In this document: one piece after another, positions 1 through 11,262 of the stretch
How the letters are laid out: each line of letters begins with the position of its first letter
Position numbering within the stretch: position 1 is the first letter of the stretch
Origin: Gorsachius magnificus
Taxonomy: Eukaryota > Chordata > Aves > Pelecaniformes > Ardeidae
Length of the DNA stretch: 64,000 nt
Direction: 5' to 3'
NCBI GenBank assembly: GCA_034008185.1
Contig: CM067084.1
Location: forward strand, 46,637,099-46,701,098
Program-made: the position numbers and the translations under genes
The notes under the pieces: generated by a model
What the model saw: only the letters and a program-made list of their open reading frames with translations
What the model was told of the DNA's origin: nothing
The model's database searches: none

Positions 1-430
1 GCTCGGCCACCCAGCCAGTTTTTAACCCAGTGAAGAGTACATCCATCTAGGCCATGAACTGCCAGCTTCTCCAGGAGAATGCTATGGGAGACTGTGTCAA
101 AGGCTTTGCTGAAGTCCAGGTAGACAACATCCACAGCCTTTCCCTCATCTACCAGGCGGGTCACCTGGTCATAGAAGGAAATCAGGTTGGTTAGGCAAGA
201 CCTGCCTTTCGTGAACCCATGCTGACTGGGCCTGATCCCCTGATTGTCCTCCATGTGCCTGGTGAGCACACTCAAGATGAACCTCTCCATAATCTTCCCC
301 GGTACCGAGGTCAAGCTGACTGGTCTGTAGTTCCCCGGATCCTCCTTCCGGCCCTTCTTAAAGATAGGCGTCACATTTGCCAACCTCCAGTCATCTGGGA
401 CCTTGCCTGTGCCTGTGGCTTCTGCTGCAT
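1..430 (-). mobile_element. CR1 LINE fragment (reverse-transcriptase region), runs off the left edge
   Basis: The reverse complement reads without a stop for about 130 codons. It contains typical CR1 reverse-transcriptase words: [34 protein letters not shown] and YLDFSKAFDTV (the palm aspartate motif). It then runs past the window edge. The 5' side stops being alignable near 415-430, as expected for a 5'-truncated LINE. It lies in a DCTD intron in the same orientation as DCTD. The wording differs from the copies at 34 and 54 kb (for example DQVTRLVDEGK against [11 protein letters not shown]), so it is another CR1 subfamily. The exact right boundary is uncertain. Confidence 0.9.
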
Positions 431-1420
431 TAGTCTCACTCCACAGAGGTGCAGCAGGAGCTGACGTGGAAGCACAAAGACGAAGAAGGGGAATTTAAGA
501 GAGCATACACTCCTCCCTTCCTCATCAGTCCTAACCACCGTTCTTCCCAAACGTCAGCTATTGCAGACCACAAGGCAGCTCTCAACTCCATTTCCACGCC
601 CAGCACGAAGCCTGAGGCAGCGCAGCAAGTTGTCTTGCATCCTGCAGACCACACAAGGCCCAGAGGAGTAACTGCACAGCCCTGTTGATAGGTGCACCAA
701 GATTCACAGAGGACCCTTCAAAGCAGGCTTGCAGAAGGCCAAAGTATGCCTGCTGCAAAGACAAAGACAGAATCCAAAGCAGCACTCAGCCACACTTACC
801 ATGAAACCATCCTTGCTCTTCATTCCTTTTGCCTATTTAGTAAACGTGAATCAAATCAGAGGCTGAAATAAACAATGAAAGTCACCCCACCCATAGCAGG
901 GGAGATCCACTGCATACCAGATGAGGCAAAAATGGCATGGAATGACAGAATGCAATACTTCAAGACAAACAAAATTCATCTCCTTCATGATATGTATTGC
1001 CTATGCCATCAACAGCTGAACACTGGAATTTCCCACAGCCACTGGAGTTTACAATTTTAATACCTGTATTTTAGACCCAATTTTTGGTTTGCATATACAT
1101 ACTCTCTGTAATATCTGTGGAGACAAACACACAGGAGCAGCAATCATCTGCATACACTGCAACTGTGTGTGCTTATATTTACAAGTTTTCACTACACAAT
1201 CCCAAATGGCTAATCATTTATGAACATACTTTACCAGGAAGTCAACCCTTCATAAAGGCTGTTTTTATTTTCAGAGCTGGGATTTTTATTCTGAGGTATC
1301 ACATATAGGCACATTAACAAAATTAGGTGAGTGGAAGAAAAATGGATCGATATTTTACCAGCTGAACTGTCACATACACACACATCACAAGTCAGACCTG
1401 TCAACCATAAGAAGCCTTAC
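431..1420. other. DCTD intron sequence, no gene seen
   Basis: About 1 kb between the CR1 fragment and DCTD exon 3. I looked for the next DCTD exon, which should begin with the zinc-site words CHAELNA on the minus strand, and did not find it. It must lie left of the window. Open frames here are short, lack splice context and do not resemble known proteins. Confidence 0.6.
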
Positions 1421-1556
1421 CATAAGGATATTTCGTGTCCAGTCTATGTGCTGCTGTTCTTGTCCAGGGTAGTACATCATCGCTGCAGCCATTAGGCATT
1501 CCATTGTATCCAATTCCAACAATCTTGTTTTCTGAATTTACAATGCAGGCACCAAC
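1421..1556 (-). CDS. DCTD: DCTD, third exon (dCMP deaminase core)
   Basis: This is an internal exon of deoxycytidylate deaminase, the zinc enzyme that converts dCMP to dUMP in the cytosol or nucleus and feeds dTTP synthesis. The minus strand has an acceptor CTAG before 1556 and a donor G|GTAAGG after 1421. The 136 nt encode 45 residues plus one base, starting [14 protein letters not shown], through [13 protein letters not shown], and ending LDTKYPY. This is close to human DCTD. The next exon should start by completing the Val before the catalytic HAE motif; that exon, with the zinc-binding His and Cys residues, lies outside the window. It starts in phase 0 and ends in phase 1. Local differences from the human protein as I recall it (WTRTAAHRL for WRRTAENKL) are conservative for a bird. 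The frame is intact, with no sign of a pseudogene. Confidence 0.96.
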
Positions 1557-2929
1557 CTAGATAAAATCAGATTTATGTACTACCAACAGCACTCAAAACA
1601 ATGTATCAACAAGAAAAATGAGACCTGAAAAGTCAGTCCTACAATTTTAATTTAAGAGATACAAGCTTCACTTTATATTACGTCACATGATCTAGCGAGC
1701 AAGGCTATAATTGTACCTAACTGGCGAAGCTTTAAAATAAATTGGGGCAGATGCAACCCTGATACCCCTCTGGTCATGCAGTCCCCATCCCAGCCTGCCA
1801 GCACTGTTCCTTGTCTGAATATGAAGTGAACCTAGTTCAGGGAGCAGAACCGGCACTGAACTAACCCTACTAAACATAAGTTTTCCATCAGTTCAGCTCC
1901 CCAAACTAGCTTTTCCAGCAGCAGTACAAGAAAAGGTATGGAAGATGGAACAGGAATGCAGAAGTGTTGACCTAGGCAGAGATAGGCTCACAAATCTTGG
2001 TGGCTTGTTTACAGAAACATGCACCAAAATACCAGACCTTTTAACTTCCACCCTTTATTACTTTAATCCAAGTCTGCAGAGGGACCCTTCTTATAGAAGG
2101 AAGTGTCCCATTTTTGTTTTCTGTCCATATTTTAGATTTATTGAAATGGCAATGATTTTAATTCACACTATGTGTTTATCAACTGGCTCCTGGGTAACAA
2201 AAATTTAGCCCTAAGTGAATAACCTTGAGAGAATCAAGAGCCATGATGTATGCAAGGAAGCCAGTGAGTAACTGAGCAGACTGTTAACATGCATTTTACT
2301 CCATGGCTTTGCTGGGATTTGCTTCCTGAACTTTTTCACACACAGGAAGCCTAACAGGACAACTGGATCCTGCAGAACAGCATGTTTCAGGAGATGTATC
2401 AATCACCTCAAATCAATATTCAAGAGAGGCACAGGAAAGAAGCAAAGAATGGGGACAGACAGTGAAGCAGAGGCAGAAGGGGAACCTGAGGGAGGAACCA
2501 AACTAGAAGAAAACTCCGGTCAACCCAAGAACAAAAGGGAATTTTTATACTCTTACAGGTGAGGAAAATGAACTTGCAAAATGCTGTGTCTTAAAAAATT
2601 ACTGTCTAAAACTTTCAGTAGTCATATTCTCCTCCAACAGTAACTATATTTACTGGAAAAAGGACAGAAAATACATATGTTATTTTAACCTCTAGATGAA
2701 AAGATGATTTACAAAACTGTAAGCTGCAAATGTACACACAGAATTATACACATGAGGTCAGGCCCAGTATGAGAATTTCTGTAACAAAAGGTGCTGACCA
2801 TGTTAAAAAATTAATAGCTATATACTGAAATAACTTTTAGTAAGAAATCCACTGAAAGTGCTACATGTGCATCTGATGCGATGTGCAATATAGATTAGGT
2901 TATGTTATTCTTATACGTTGCCTTCTTAC
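1557..2929 (-). other. DCTD: DCTD intron 2
   Basis: A 1.37-kb intron bounded by a minus-strand GTAAG donor (at 2929) and a CTAG acceptor (at 1557). The content is unremarkable AT-rich sequence. I see no mobile element, RNA gene or extra exon. Confidence 0.85.
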
Positions 2930-3041
2930 CTGAGAACTTGGATCCTTGCTTCTTTGTGCTGACAGAAAAGCTACTGCCATAAAATATTCAGGCCATTCCA
3001 AATAATCCTCTCGTTTTTTGCAGGATGCTTCATTGCCAAAA
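2930..3041 (-). CDS. DCTD: DCTD, second exon (N-terminal part of the deaminase)
   Basis: This exon carries the N-terminal helix region of dCMP deaminase. Reverse-complement reading gives one base plus 37 codons: [16 protein letters not shown], then [17 protein letters not shown], ending PSSQ. Human DCTD has [15 protein letters not shown] at the same place. The acceptor is ACTATAG before 3041, with a T-rich tract upstream; the donor is CTCAG|GTAAG after 2930. Unlike the short human isoform there is no in-frame ATG just before the SCKKR segment (Gly-Asn stands where Met-Ser would be). The start codon must therefore sit in an upstream exon. The exon needs a preceding exon ending in phase 2. It joins the 1421-1556 exon in phase 0. 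Confidence 0.96.
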
Positions 3042-6000
3042 CTATAGTTCATGGAAAAAAACAGCCATCAGCAAACACCACATAGCTAGAGTTACTACAG
3101 ATTGTATTCTTTTAATGTGCACATGTTTAAAGTAACCAGGATCAGAATCTGGCTAAGATGACCACACGTTCACTAATATTTTAACAATAAACCCACCAGC
3201 TTTATGTGCTTTCCAGGAACTTACATATGCAACATTTCCTTTCAGGGGAAAGGCACCCAGGCGAGGTTGCAAATTTCAGTTTTAGATAAGGCGGCTGAGC
3301 TATTCAGAGCACTGAGCTATTCAAAGACAGAGCAATTTATCCTTTATAGATAATACCTTGTATATTTCTTAAGATTCAGGTATATCATGTACTGGCATTC
3401 TTTTCACCCAAACAACATAATCTTTTTTATGATGACTGTGCTAACTGCAAGCCTCTAATCTAAGCTATTTTGTACTTCTGCCTACGACAAGTGCTCACTA
3501 GGTTTCTATCTGGTAGCTTCCTGTGCAGTCATTTCGTTTCTGCCCGCAGTTATTGCCATGAGTTTGCCTCTCATTACAACACTTAGCAGCAAAAATCTGA
3601 GGCTGTAAGCCATTCTGATAGTCCCCTGCTAAGTTTCTCTTGAGATTATGTCCTATGAAAGCCTTCTAAAAACTGAGAGGAGATGGGTTCAAGACTTTTC
3701 CCTTAGATATAATGTAAAAAAAGTAGCACAAAAGGCTGCTTCTTTCCCTGCACCAGAGGATTTATTTGGGGGAAGAGATGGGGGGGGGGGGAAAAAAAGT
3801 GATGCATCATTTTCTCTTGCTTGCTTACGGTTCAAAGACTGCTTGGACAGCGTAAGACTCAACGGGAATTTCTGTGCTTTTCAGCTCAAAGAGCAAAGAG
3901 ACAGACAGACATCTCTCTCTCTCTCTTCTTCCCTCCTCCCCCCTAACATATTTAAGCTTTGCAATTTCAAGGAAAAGATCAAATTCAAAGAAATTTCCCC
4001 AAACTCTACACTTGAAAACCAAAACAATGGAGCATCTCAAATATAATAATTATCCTATCAAAATACAAGGCGCACAGTACTTTTCTTCTTGGGTTCCTCC
4101 TACCAAAGACTACAGCTTAAGACTGAGATAGCATTCTAGCAATTCACAGCCACACAGAAAAAATATATCTGCAAGCAGCAAGACATCTCCTAGCAACTCT
4201 AGTACCAGCACTTTCTGAAGACAAGCAAACATTACAAGTATTTTGTCAATTATTATTTTTATAACCAAACCCATAAAATAGCATATACTAAAGGCTTGCA
4301 GTTAGCTTGTCATAAAGAGGTTACACTATTTGAGTGAAGACAATGCCAGCACATGATAAAATTTTACTTTAGAAACCTACAGAGTGCTATTTACCAAAGA
4401 TAAATCACTGGTTTTGAATAGTTCATATATGGCACATTACAATTTAGCAATTTTGGCTTGTTTTTGGAACGAACAAGGATCATCTTTAAGGACACCAGCT
4501 CAACGTAAGGAGGGAGAAACATACATTCTTGGTGTAACAAGCACACCTCTCTCAACTTTGACAACATTGTGAACAGTGCCCAGAACTGCCAACTGTCAAA
4601 GCAAATACAAAAATCAAGTATGTGATCCTGAGAGTGTCCAAACTGGCTTGAGTCATCATAACTACAAGGGTTAGGGCTGTATCCTACTACCAAAGAAAAG
4701 CATTCAGTGTTCAAAGCAGCTCACAGCAGAAAGAAGAAATTCAAGACATACTGTCACACCTCTCCATGCCAAACTGAACTTTGACAGGTTAACTGAAATG
4801 CCAAGGAAGTGTTTCAGCTAATTTGAATGATTATTTAAAATATCTCACAAAAGCAGATTTACAAAATCCAAAACACCATCAGACTTTAAATGATGAGTTT
4901 AATACACTCCTGACTACATGACATTTGCAGTGATGTCTTCAGAGAGGCACACAATACACAATGCAGAACTACACTGAATAAAACATTCTGGCGAAAGGGC
5001 TCCAGAAAGACAATAGTACTCTGAACTAAGAGATCATGAGATCTCCTTTTGTTAAACTATTCCCTAGCAACCCTATTTATTCAAAACACACCAAAAGCTA
5101 CTATTTACTTTTCTCATAAATACAGAACTGTATGTAAGTGGAGGTCCCTCAGAGTACCAGCTTCACAGGGAGAGGAGCCTATCTGAAAAATGAGCAGAGA
5201 GGAGAACATCTGAAAAAATGAGCAGAAGGCTTACATCAAAGAGAACATAAAAAACCAGCCCTTACTCAATTACTTCTACTTAACATCACCGTGTTTAGCA
5301 AGGTAATTCCCTCAACTCAATGCACAGGAACACAAGAGTGTGAAATGGGTATAAAACACTTAATTTCTGATTGAGCAGAAGCCAAGGACTTGGCTAGCAG
5401 TCAAGCACACACAGGAAAATTAAGTTTATGGATTTGGGGCAGCTGATCATCTTCCTCATGCTCACTTTTAAGTTCTAGAATTGCATGAATGAAAGCTACC
5501 TTAGAAAACATTACAGCCAGCTGTGAAATAAGCAATTAAGGCTTATCGTTGTGATAACTCGTAAGAACTTATGAATAAAAATAATGGGAAAGCCATGAAG
5601 ATAACACTGCTCAAGAAGAAAGGGGGAAAAATTCCCTAAATTCTAGAGCAATTAGTAGTTTGTAGAAAAGTCTGCATAAACAGTATTTCAAAGGAAAATA
5701 GAGAAAAAGATTCTGCAATTAGAAGACAGTGCCTCCCTTCTCAGTTCTTTTTCACCCATCTAGGCTTCAAGCTGTAACACTATCTGAAAAAGGAAGGTAT
5801 TTCATTTAGCACCTAAAAATCCCGCCTATCTTAATGAAAAAATTAGTTGAGAATACTAATATAGGATACATCGCCTCAAATCTTTTGATAGCATAATTAC
5901 GATGGTCAATTACACAACAATGTAGTACAGCTGGAAAACTGGTGGGTATCAGGCATTTTTTCCTTCTCTCCCTTTTTAAAGTTTTTCCTCTGCTTTCTTA

Positions 6001-6650
6001 TCTTTGATGTCATGCGCATCATGTTCTAACTGTAGTGCAGTAGTTTTTTTCTGCAGTATCAAGCATGTTGCTAAAGATCAACTATCAATATTTTGTCACT
6101 CAACTCACAGAATTAAACGTAAAAGAAAAAGGCAAAGTGTGCATTAAAAATAAAAATTAAACATCTTCAGCAATGCTCTTGTTCCCCCAAAGCCAAACAG
6201 CATATGTGTTCTTGATGAATTTCAACACTAGCTTCTTCTTTAAGGCTCATAATTTTGTTTGTGATTGCTATTATAGCAAATGAATGTGGCATTTTCTTTA
6301 CTTGAGGCCTGTCATCCTTCCCCTCGTGTAGGTACTGAGATATGGTCATCACCTATTCCTTGCTAGAAGGTAAGGTTTTGAGAGAAAGACGGAGAGAAAA
6401 ATCAACCTTTCTTACAGAAAAATTATACTCTATGCGTTGGAAATTAACTATGTTAAAAATTTTCCTGAGAGATAACCCACCAAACCTGTAAATATAAACA
6501 CTTCATGGAAATACTGGGCCCCAATTAAGCAGTACAGGAATATTTCTTTGCTGAACGTATTTCGCTTTTACAGCATCACTTTTCTAACTTTAATTAACCG
6601 CCTACTGGTGACGCCGGTCACCATTTCAGGAAACAATAACGACTCGATAC
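3042..6650 (-). other. DCTD: DCTD intron 1, distal part
   Basis: About 3.6 kb between exon 2 and the CpG island. It is AT-rich, with a 12-base G run at 3780-3791, a short CT-rich stretch near 3911-3930, and a duplicated 27-28 bp unit at 5171-5225. I see no exon or mobile element. A 132-codon open frame at 3648-4046 (+) has low complexity and no splice context. Confidence 0.6.
5171..5225. repeat. Two-copy tandem duplication, 27 and 28 bp
   Basis: The unit AGAGGAG..ATCTGAAAAATGAGCAG occurs twice back to back (5171-5197 and 5198-5225), with small differences. It looks like a local slippage duplication in DCTD intron 1. Confidence 0.85.
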
Positions 6651-6655
6651 CCTAC

Positions 6656-6933
6656 CTGCTCCTCTTTGTACCCCAATGACTATAAAAAATAAATAAACCA
6701 GGCCATACCCTCACGCCAGGGCCTTCAGAGGCCTCAAGAAACACCTCCCCGCGGGGGCGCGGCGTTTCCCACCTCCGCACGGCCGCAGCCGGCGCTGCCC
6801 GGGCCCACCCGGCGCCCCGGGAGCCCCACTCCACGGGGGCCTTCCCCCCGGCCCCCCCCCCCCCCCCGGGCCCGCGCCCGCTCCGCGGCTGCCGGAGGAC
6901 ACCAGATTCCCGGACGGTGACCGCGGCGGCCAC
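6656..6933 (-). other. DCTD: Alternative DCTD 5' exon candidate (strong donor CAG|GTAGGG)
   Basis: The donor after 6656 is strong, and an open frame from an ATG at 6933 reaches it in phase 2. It would therefore splice in frame to DCTD exon 2. The 92-codon peptide is Gly/Pro/Arg-rich, as any CpG-island frame would be, and resembles nothing known. It may be a 5' untranslated alternative exon rather than coding. Confidence 0.25.
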
Positions 6934-7266
6934 CGCTGCTCTCCCCCCCGCCCCTCACACGCCGGGGCCGGCCGCGTGGCGCAGGCCGCAGCCGGCAGCA
7001 CCGCGGCCCCGCCGGCGTGGCTGCCCGGCCGCCGGGGGTTAAACCCCCAGGGGCTGGAGCGGCCCGGCCGGGGAGGGAGAAAGTTTCGTCAGCCGGGGGT
7101 GCGAGGGGAGCACGGTGCTAGTGGCAGAGGAAACCGCCGGCTGACGGGCGGGAAGAGCTTGGAAACGGCATCGCACGGACCCCCGCCCCCGCGGCCCCTC
7201 CGTGTCACTGCCCCCCCGGCGGCAGGGAGGCGAGCCCCACGCGCGGGCCGGGCCCGGGCAGCGTAC

Positions 7267-7301
7267 CCGTTAGCGTGGCGGCTGGCCTGCTGGCCGCTCA
7301 T
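7267..7301 (-). CDS. DCTD: DCTD candidate first coding exon (start codon at 7301)
   Basis: The minus-strand ATG at 7301-7299 opens MSGQQASRHAN and then reaches a donor GG|GTACGC after 7267. The 35 nt leave two bases, so joining to exon 2 (which begins with one base) keeps the deaminase frame. The joint is a Gly followed by FGNEASC. The human long isoform also has an 11-residue leader before the SCKKR segment, so length and position fit. The donor is moderate, and a second, stronger donor at 6656 is also phase-compatible. I therefore treat this start as likely, not proven. Confidence 0.5.
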
Positions 7302-7338
7302 CCCGCCGCGGCCACGACGCTTTCGCCGCGGGCGCCCG

Positions 7339-7339
<1 letters not shown>

Positions 7340-7374
<35 letters not shown>
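7340..7374. repeat. 35-base G homopolymer in the CpG island
   Basis: An uninterrupted run of 35 G (35 C on the DCTD coding strand) just upstream of the proposed DCTD start codon. It could form quadruplex structure or block polymerases. The length may also be an assembly estimate. Confidence 0.9.
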
Positions 7375-7375
<1 letters not shown>

Positions 7376-7741
7376 CGCGCCCCCGGGGGAGGGTGGGCGT
7401 GGGGGCCCCGGCGGCCGCCGGCCCCGGGGCGGTGTGGAGGCACGCGCCTGCCGTGCCCAGAACCGCTCTGGCGGATCGGTGGAGGCCGCTTCCGCCCCCG
7501 CGCTTCTCTGAGCCCCCGCGGTACTTAAATGAGCTACTTTAATGCGTGTTCTTGTAGTTTCCAGTTTCCTGACAGATGCTGCTTGTAGTGTCACGCTTTG
7601 ACACAGGCGTGCAGGTTTTCGCCCAGCTCACGCTCTTGAGGTAAATGCTATTTATTAAAGCTTGGCATTAGCGCACTAAAATGTCTCAGAATCGGTTTTT
7701 TGTTCTCTCAATATGAAAGTGGTGTGGAAAGTGAGTTACGG

Positions 7742-7747
7742 TTTATT
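7742..7747 (-). terminator. AATAAA polyadenylation signal candidate
   Basis: On the minus strand this is AATAAA, about 240 bases past the stop codon of the candidate intergenic gene and before the DCTD island. I see no clear GU-rich element just after it, so support is partial. Confidence 0.35.
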
Positions 7748-7987
7748 AATACTTCCAGCTGCTGCCAGGTTTTAGAAGTCTCCCGGGACGCTCAGGAAGC
7801 TGAACATATATACATAAGCCATTACAGTGCAAAATAAGTGGTATAACAGTAAATATTAAATGTTGGTATGGTGTGTTAGTCTCCCTTCTGCCTGCCCTGG
7901 CTGGATGGTTGCGACGGGGGCCTGCCTTTACGGAAGCACTCAAAGGGGAGCAAGGTACAGATGTTCGCTCCATGGGGCTGTGAGACA

Positions 7988-8037
7988 TCAGGTGAAGACT
8001 GCCCAAACCCAGCCGTACGTGTCCGATTCGGTTCCCG
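7988..8037 (-). CDS. Candidate unknown gene, last coding exon
   Basis: A good acceptor (pyrimidine-rich, ending CTCTAG) precedes 8037. Taking one base from the previous exon, the frame reads AGTESDTYGWVWAVFT and stops at TGA (7990-7988). The same frame continues from the exon at 8104. I do not recognise the sequence. With the AATAAA 240 bases on, this looks like the 3' end of a minus-strand gene that finishes just upstream of the DCTD island. Confidence 0.4.
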
Positions 8038-8103
8038 CTAGAGACAGTGACAGCTGCAAACAAACTCGGTGAGAGCAGTGATGGACAAAAGGAAAACGCT
8101 CAC

Positions 8104-8218
8104 CTTCGAGAGCATCCCCCAGAGGGATTTGTGTGCGCCAGCCATGCAGCTCACACTGCGCATGTGCTGCACCATTGATCTGAACACGGTCAACAGCCAC
8201 GGTTGAGATAATGGTTTC
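8104..8218 (-). CDS. Candidate unknown gene, penultimate exon
   Basis: The donor is GAAG|GTGAGC after 8104; the acceptor is TTGCAG before 8218, or AACAG before 8225. The frame is open for 38 codons plus one base. It contains STVAVDRVQING, AQCELHGWRTQI and PLGDALE, and runs in phase into the terminal exon. A second frame is also open, so coding is not forced. The mix of hydrophobic and charged residues is more protein-like than the surrounding sequence. No family recognised. Confidence 0.4.
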
Positions 8219-8440
8219 CTGCAACCTGTTCAAAAATCTTCTTCATCTAGAAGGACACTTCAGGCTGGGAAGAAGGACATTTTTTGGAAACGGGGCACAT
8301 AGTAGTCCTATCCCAGAGGCTGTCTTTACAGTTCCCCCTTACTGACCATACGCATAGCAAACTGCACAAGTGAGTACCCCAGGTAAGTTAGTACACCAAC
8401 ATGTGTGCAAGAAGACAGCTAAGTCAAGGAACCTGCCAAC

Positions 8441-8477
8441 CTCATGGTTCTTGAAGCTATGCCAAAGAAGAGTGGGC
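8441..8477 (-). CDS. Candidate unknown gene, short exon
   Basis: A good acceptor (TTCTGATCACTGCAG) precedes 8477. Two bases plus 11 codons (PLFFGIASRTM) plus AG reach a weak donor GTTGGC. The phases fit the exons on both sides if the 8225 acceptor is used next. The weak donor makes this uncertain. Confidence 0.22.
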
Positions 8478-9817
8478 CTGCAGTGATCAGAACACAGGAA
8501 CGCACTGCTAATATGTTTTCATATTTAGATTGCTAGCTATCAGCTAGCTATCTTTTTTTTGAAATGACTGACAAACCATCAAGTATGAAAATGTTACTTA
8601 ATTTCACAGATATTCCCATTCAGTTGTAACCAGAAAACTTGGCAAAAGCAGCCTGTTATATTTCAACTGACAAGTTTTCCAGCCCTCAGAGTGGGCAAAC
8701 ATAAAGCTATTTCAGTTTGCAAGACTTCCATTATCACTATTTCATATGGACAACAAATGCTCATGTATGGTTTGTTAATGAATGAAAAGGAACAATTTAA
8801 ATGCAAGAAAAAGAAAAGAAATTCAATGAAAGTAGCATCACTCAGGAAAGCAGATGCCTGGAGATGAAATGAAAGGCCTGATTATGGCTGATCACGAAGA
8901 GAGTTAAAGAGCACTCATTTAATTAATCTGGAGAAAAAATTAGCGTAATTCAGTTCAGAAAGTTTTGTACTATCTGTATACGTGTTTCTACACTCTTGAA
9001 ATAGGAATTAATAGTGCTACAATTACCCATGCCAAATTGTTATTTTTCATAATTAAGATTCTGAGGATAAACCATAACAACTACTAACCTTTAAAAAGCA
9101 GTGCTTATATGCTGATCATACACGGTGAATGACAGATTTTCTGTTCTGTGAACGCTGATTAGTTCTTACAAACTATTCCCATCCTCTGAATTTATCATGT
9201 TTACCAGCTAATATCTACAAATCAGCCAGAACCAAATTCAAAATAATACAATCCCCATTTCTCAAAAAGAAAACAAAGATCTTTGCTCCCTTCCCTTTCT
9301 CTCCCATCTTAGAAGAAAAAAATACACACTGCAAAATAACTGCTTATATTGTTAAGCAATGAAGGTTTTAATTTTGGAGTGCAGTTTTCAACTTTCTATA
9401 AAATTACATAAGAATTATATTCTTTCTTAAATGCAAAACTTAAATGTTTTTGTCATGCTTAGCCAATAAGTTTCCATAATAATAAAATATGGAATATTAA
9501 CTACTGTTATATCCTTGTATCTCCATCTATTAAGTCCACAAATGTATAATTTTTTTTAATTTTTCAAAAGTTATTGACTCTTCTATCTTGTTCTTCCTCA
9601 AAAAACAGACCAAGAACGTTCAACATTTCTAATAATACAGCAGTGATATATAGCCTGAGAAGGAAAACTTCTGGTGGAATTTTAGTTAGTAGACTCCTAT
9701 AGCGTTGCTAAATGACACATTTTCTGGAAACCTTTGGGTTGCTCCTGGGTTTTTTTAGAATTATACTGAAAACTTCTCCTGTGGCCAAGTTGTGACAGCG
9801 TGCTATGGAGGTGGTAC

Positions 9818-9877
9818 CTGACATGACAGCCTCTTTCTTCATGCACACATTGAAGTAGGTTATGTGATTACGGATAT
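9818..9877 (-). CDS. Candidate unknown gene, internal exon
   Basis: The acceptor ATTTTCTTTAG precedes 9877 and the donor TCAG|GTACCA follows 9818. Only the frame with two leading bases is open: IRNHITYFNVCMKKEAVMS. It accepts the phase of the candidate exon ending at 10963. The frame also stays open past the donor for about 37 codons, so the 3' boundary could be later. Confidence 0.3.
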
Positions 9878-10962
9878 CTAAAGAAAATTACACCTGGAAC
9901 AGGCCAGGATCCTGTGGTCTAAACATAGGGTTGCGCTGAAGGCAGGTAGCTTGATCTGCTACAGGTGTGGGGCAAAGTCCCGCTGCCTGGTAGGTTCCGT
10001 AAGACTTCTCTGGTAGCTGCCTGCTTTGAGAAAGCAGGAGCTCCTCTGGATCTGCTCTCTGAATCCTCCTCTCCATTAACTCTGTATTACGCCGTGATCT
10101 AGAAGCTTATTTGCTCCCTTCATCTGCGTCAGGGCCATTCAGATCTCTGTGGCAGAACTGGAGTGCTCTGACTCAAAGCCCCTGTTAAGACAGGCATGCT
10201 CTCAAATAGGCTGAATTTCTTTTAATTTTGTATCTGACACTCTAGCCCTCTCCTTACACATTCCACTTTTATTCCACAGGAGGATGTATGTGAAGCAGCA
10301 CAGAGTACCTCAGGTACTCTTCTATAGGTTTTTGTTTGTTTGTTTGTCTCCCATCTCCTAGGTGATAGTCCCAAGCATGGATTATCATGACCTTGCTGTA
10401 TAGAACTCAATAAACAATCTGAGCCAATTACAAATATTTTAGATGCTCTTATTAATGAGAAGTGATACAAGTTTGAAATACATGCTAAATATATAACCAT
10501 CTGTCAAGATGCTTATATTTTTAGCTTACTGCTTATGAAATTTTCACATCTTCCACCTTTCGTCAATTTTGATAAAAGCAAACTAAGTTGAGTTTAGGGA
10601 AACCCCAGGTTTCAGACACCCTCCCCACTTTCTTGCTGCTTGCCAACAGACTCTTTTAACTTTGTTGGCAAGCCAGATCTCTCCTCAAATGTAGCATATG
10701 TATAAGTTGTCACTCAGAGAGTAATGTTTGCTATTTGCCAGGATATGGAGTATGCAATTTGGTAGACCACCCTGAAATCACTCTCAAAACTGAAGGAAAA
10801 AGTAAAAAGAAATTGCTAATGAGCTGTTGTCTTTTTCTCTAACGGAATGAATTTTTTCAGGAACTAATTACTAGATTTGGAGAGAAAGACAAATAAGTAA
10901 GACATATGTCTTTGTATCTTAACATCTGGTTCTTCTCTGTCTGTCAGAGAAGTACTGCTCAC

Positions 10963-11042
10963 TGGCAGAATAATTTTCATAGTTAAGGGGATTCATTTTT
11001 AGGCAAGTCTCATCTTCCAAATATTTTTCCAAATAGGAATTT
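10963..11042 (-). CDS. Candidate unknown gene, internal exon (weak acceptor)
   Basis: A strong donor CCA|GTGAGC follows 10963. The open frame reads NSYLEKYLEDETC and then LNYENYSA. The best phase-matching acceptor (AAGCAG before 11042) has a poor pyrimidine tract, and the intron to the next exon would be only 140 bp. Phase links to 11183 (2 to 1) and 9877 (1 to 2) both work. Confidence 0.25.
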
Positions 11043-11182
11043 CTGCTTGAGTTAAACTTTTCCTCCTATACTTGCTTACACACCAAGAACATATTAAATA
11101 CAAATGCAGCTGCTGGTATATGCTGCAGTTCTCAATTTCTATAGCTAATTTAATCAAGAATATGAATTTATGGCTTCCTCAC

Positions 11183-11262
11183 TGATCAAATGGTGTGTGT
11201 TGTAATGTCAGGCTTTGTTCTGTGAACAAAGTCCTACTGATGGGACACCCTTGCTGGAAGAC
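11183..11262 (-). CDS. Candidate unknown gene, internal exon
   Basis: The acceptor CCCTGTTTAG precedes 11262 and the donor CA|GTGAGG follows 11183. Of three frames only one is open. It starts in phase 0 with VFQQGCPISRTLF, continues TEQSLTLQHTPFD, and leaves two bases. It joins in phase to the exon at 12318-12381. Not recognised. Confidence 0.42.

Larger units (their letters stand above)
6710..7520. promoter_or_regulatory. DCTD: CpG island, DCTD promoter region
   Basis: About 800 bp of very GC- and CpG-rich sequence in an AT-rich setting, at the 5' end of DCTD. I see no TATA box. It contains a C16 run (6852-6867) and a G35 run (7340-7374). Two candidate first-exon donors lie inside or beside it. 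It is the natural site for DCTD transcription start, leftward. The upstream candidate gene ends only a few hundred bases to the right, so this island must serve DCTD rather than that gene. Confidence 0.85.

Noticed and set aside
6976..7542. 188-codon plus-strand frame in the DCTD CpG island
   Set aside because: It spans the G35 run and opposes DCTD; composition explains its length.
10700..10793. Minus-strand exon after a very strong acceptor at 10793
   Set aside because: The phase-compatible frame meets a TGA before any usable donor, so it cannot be an internal exon of the candidate gene.
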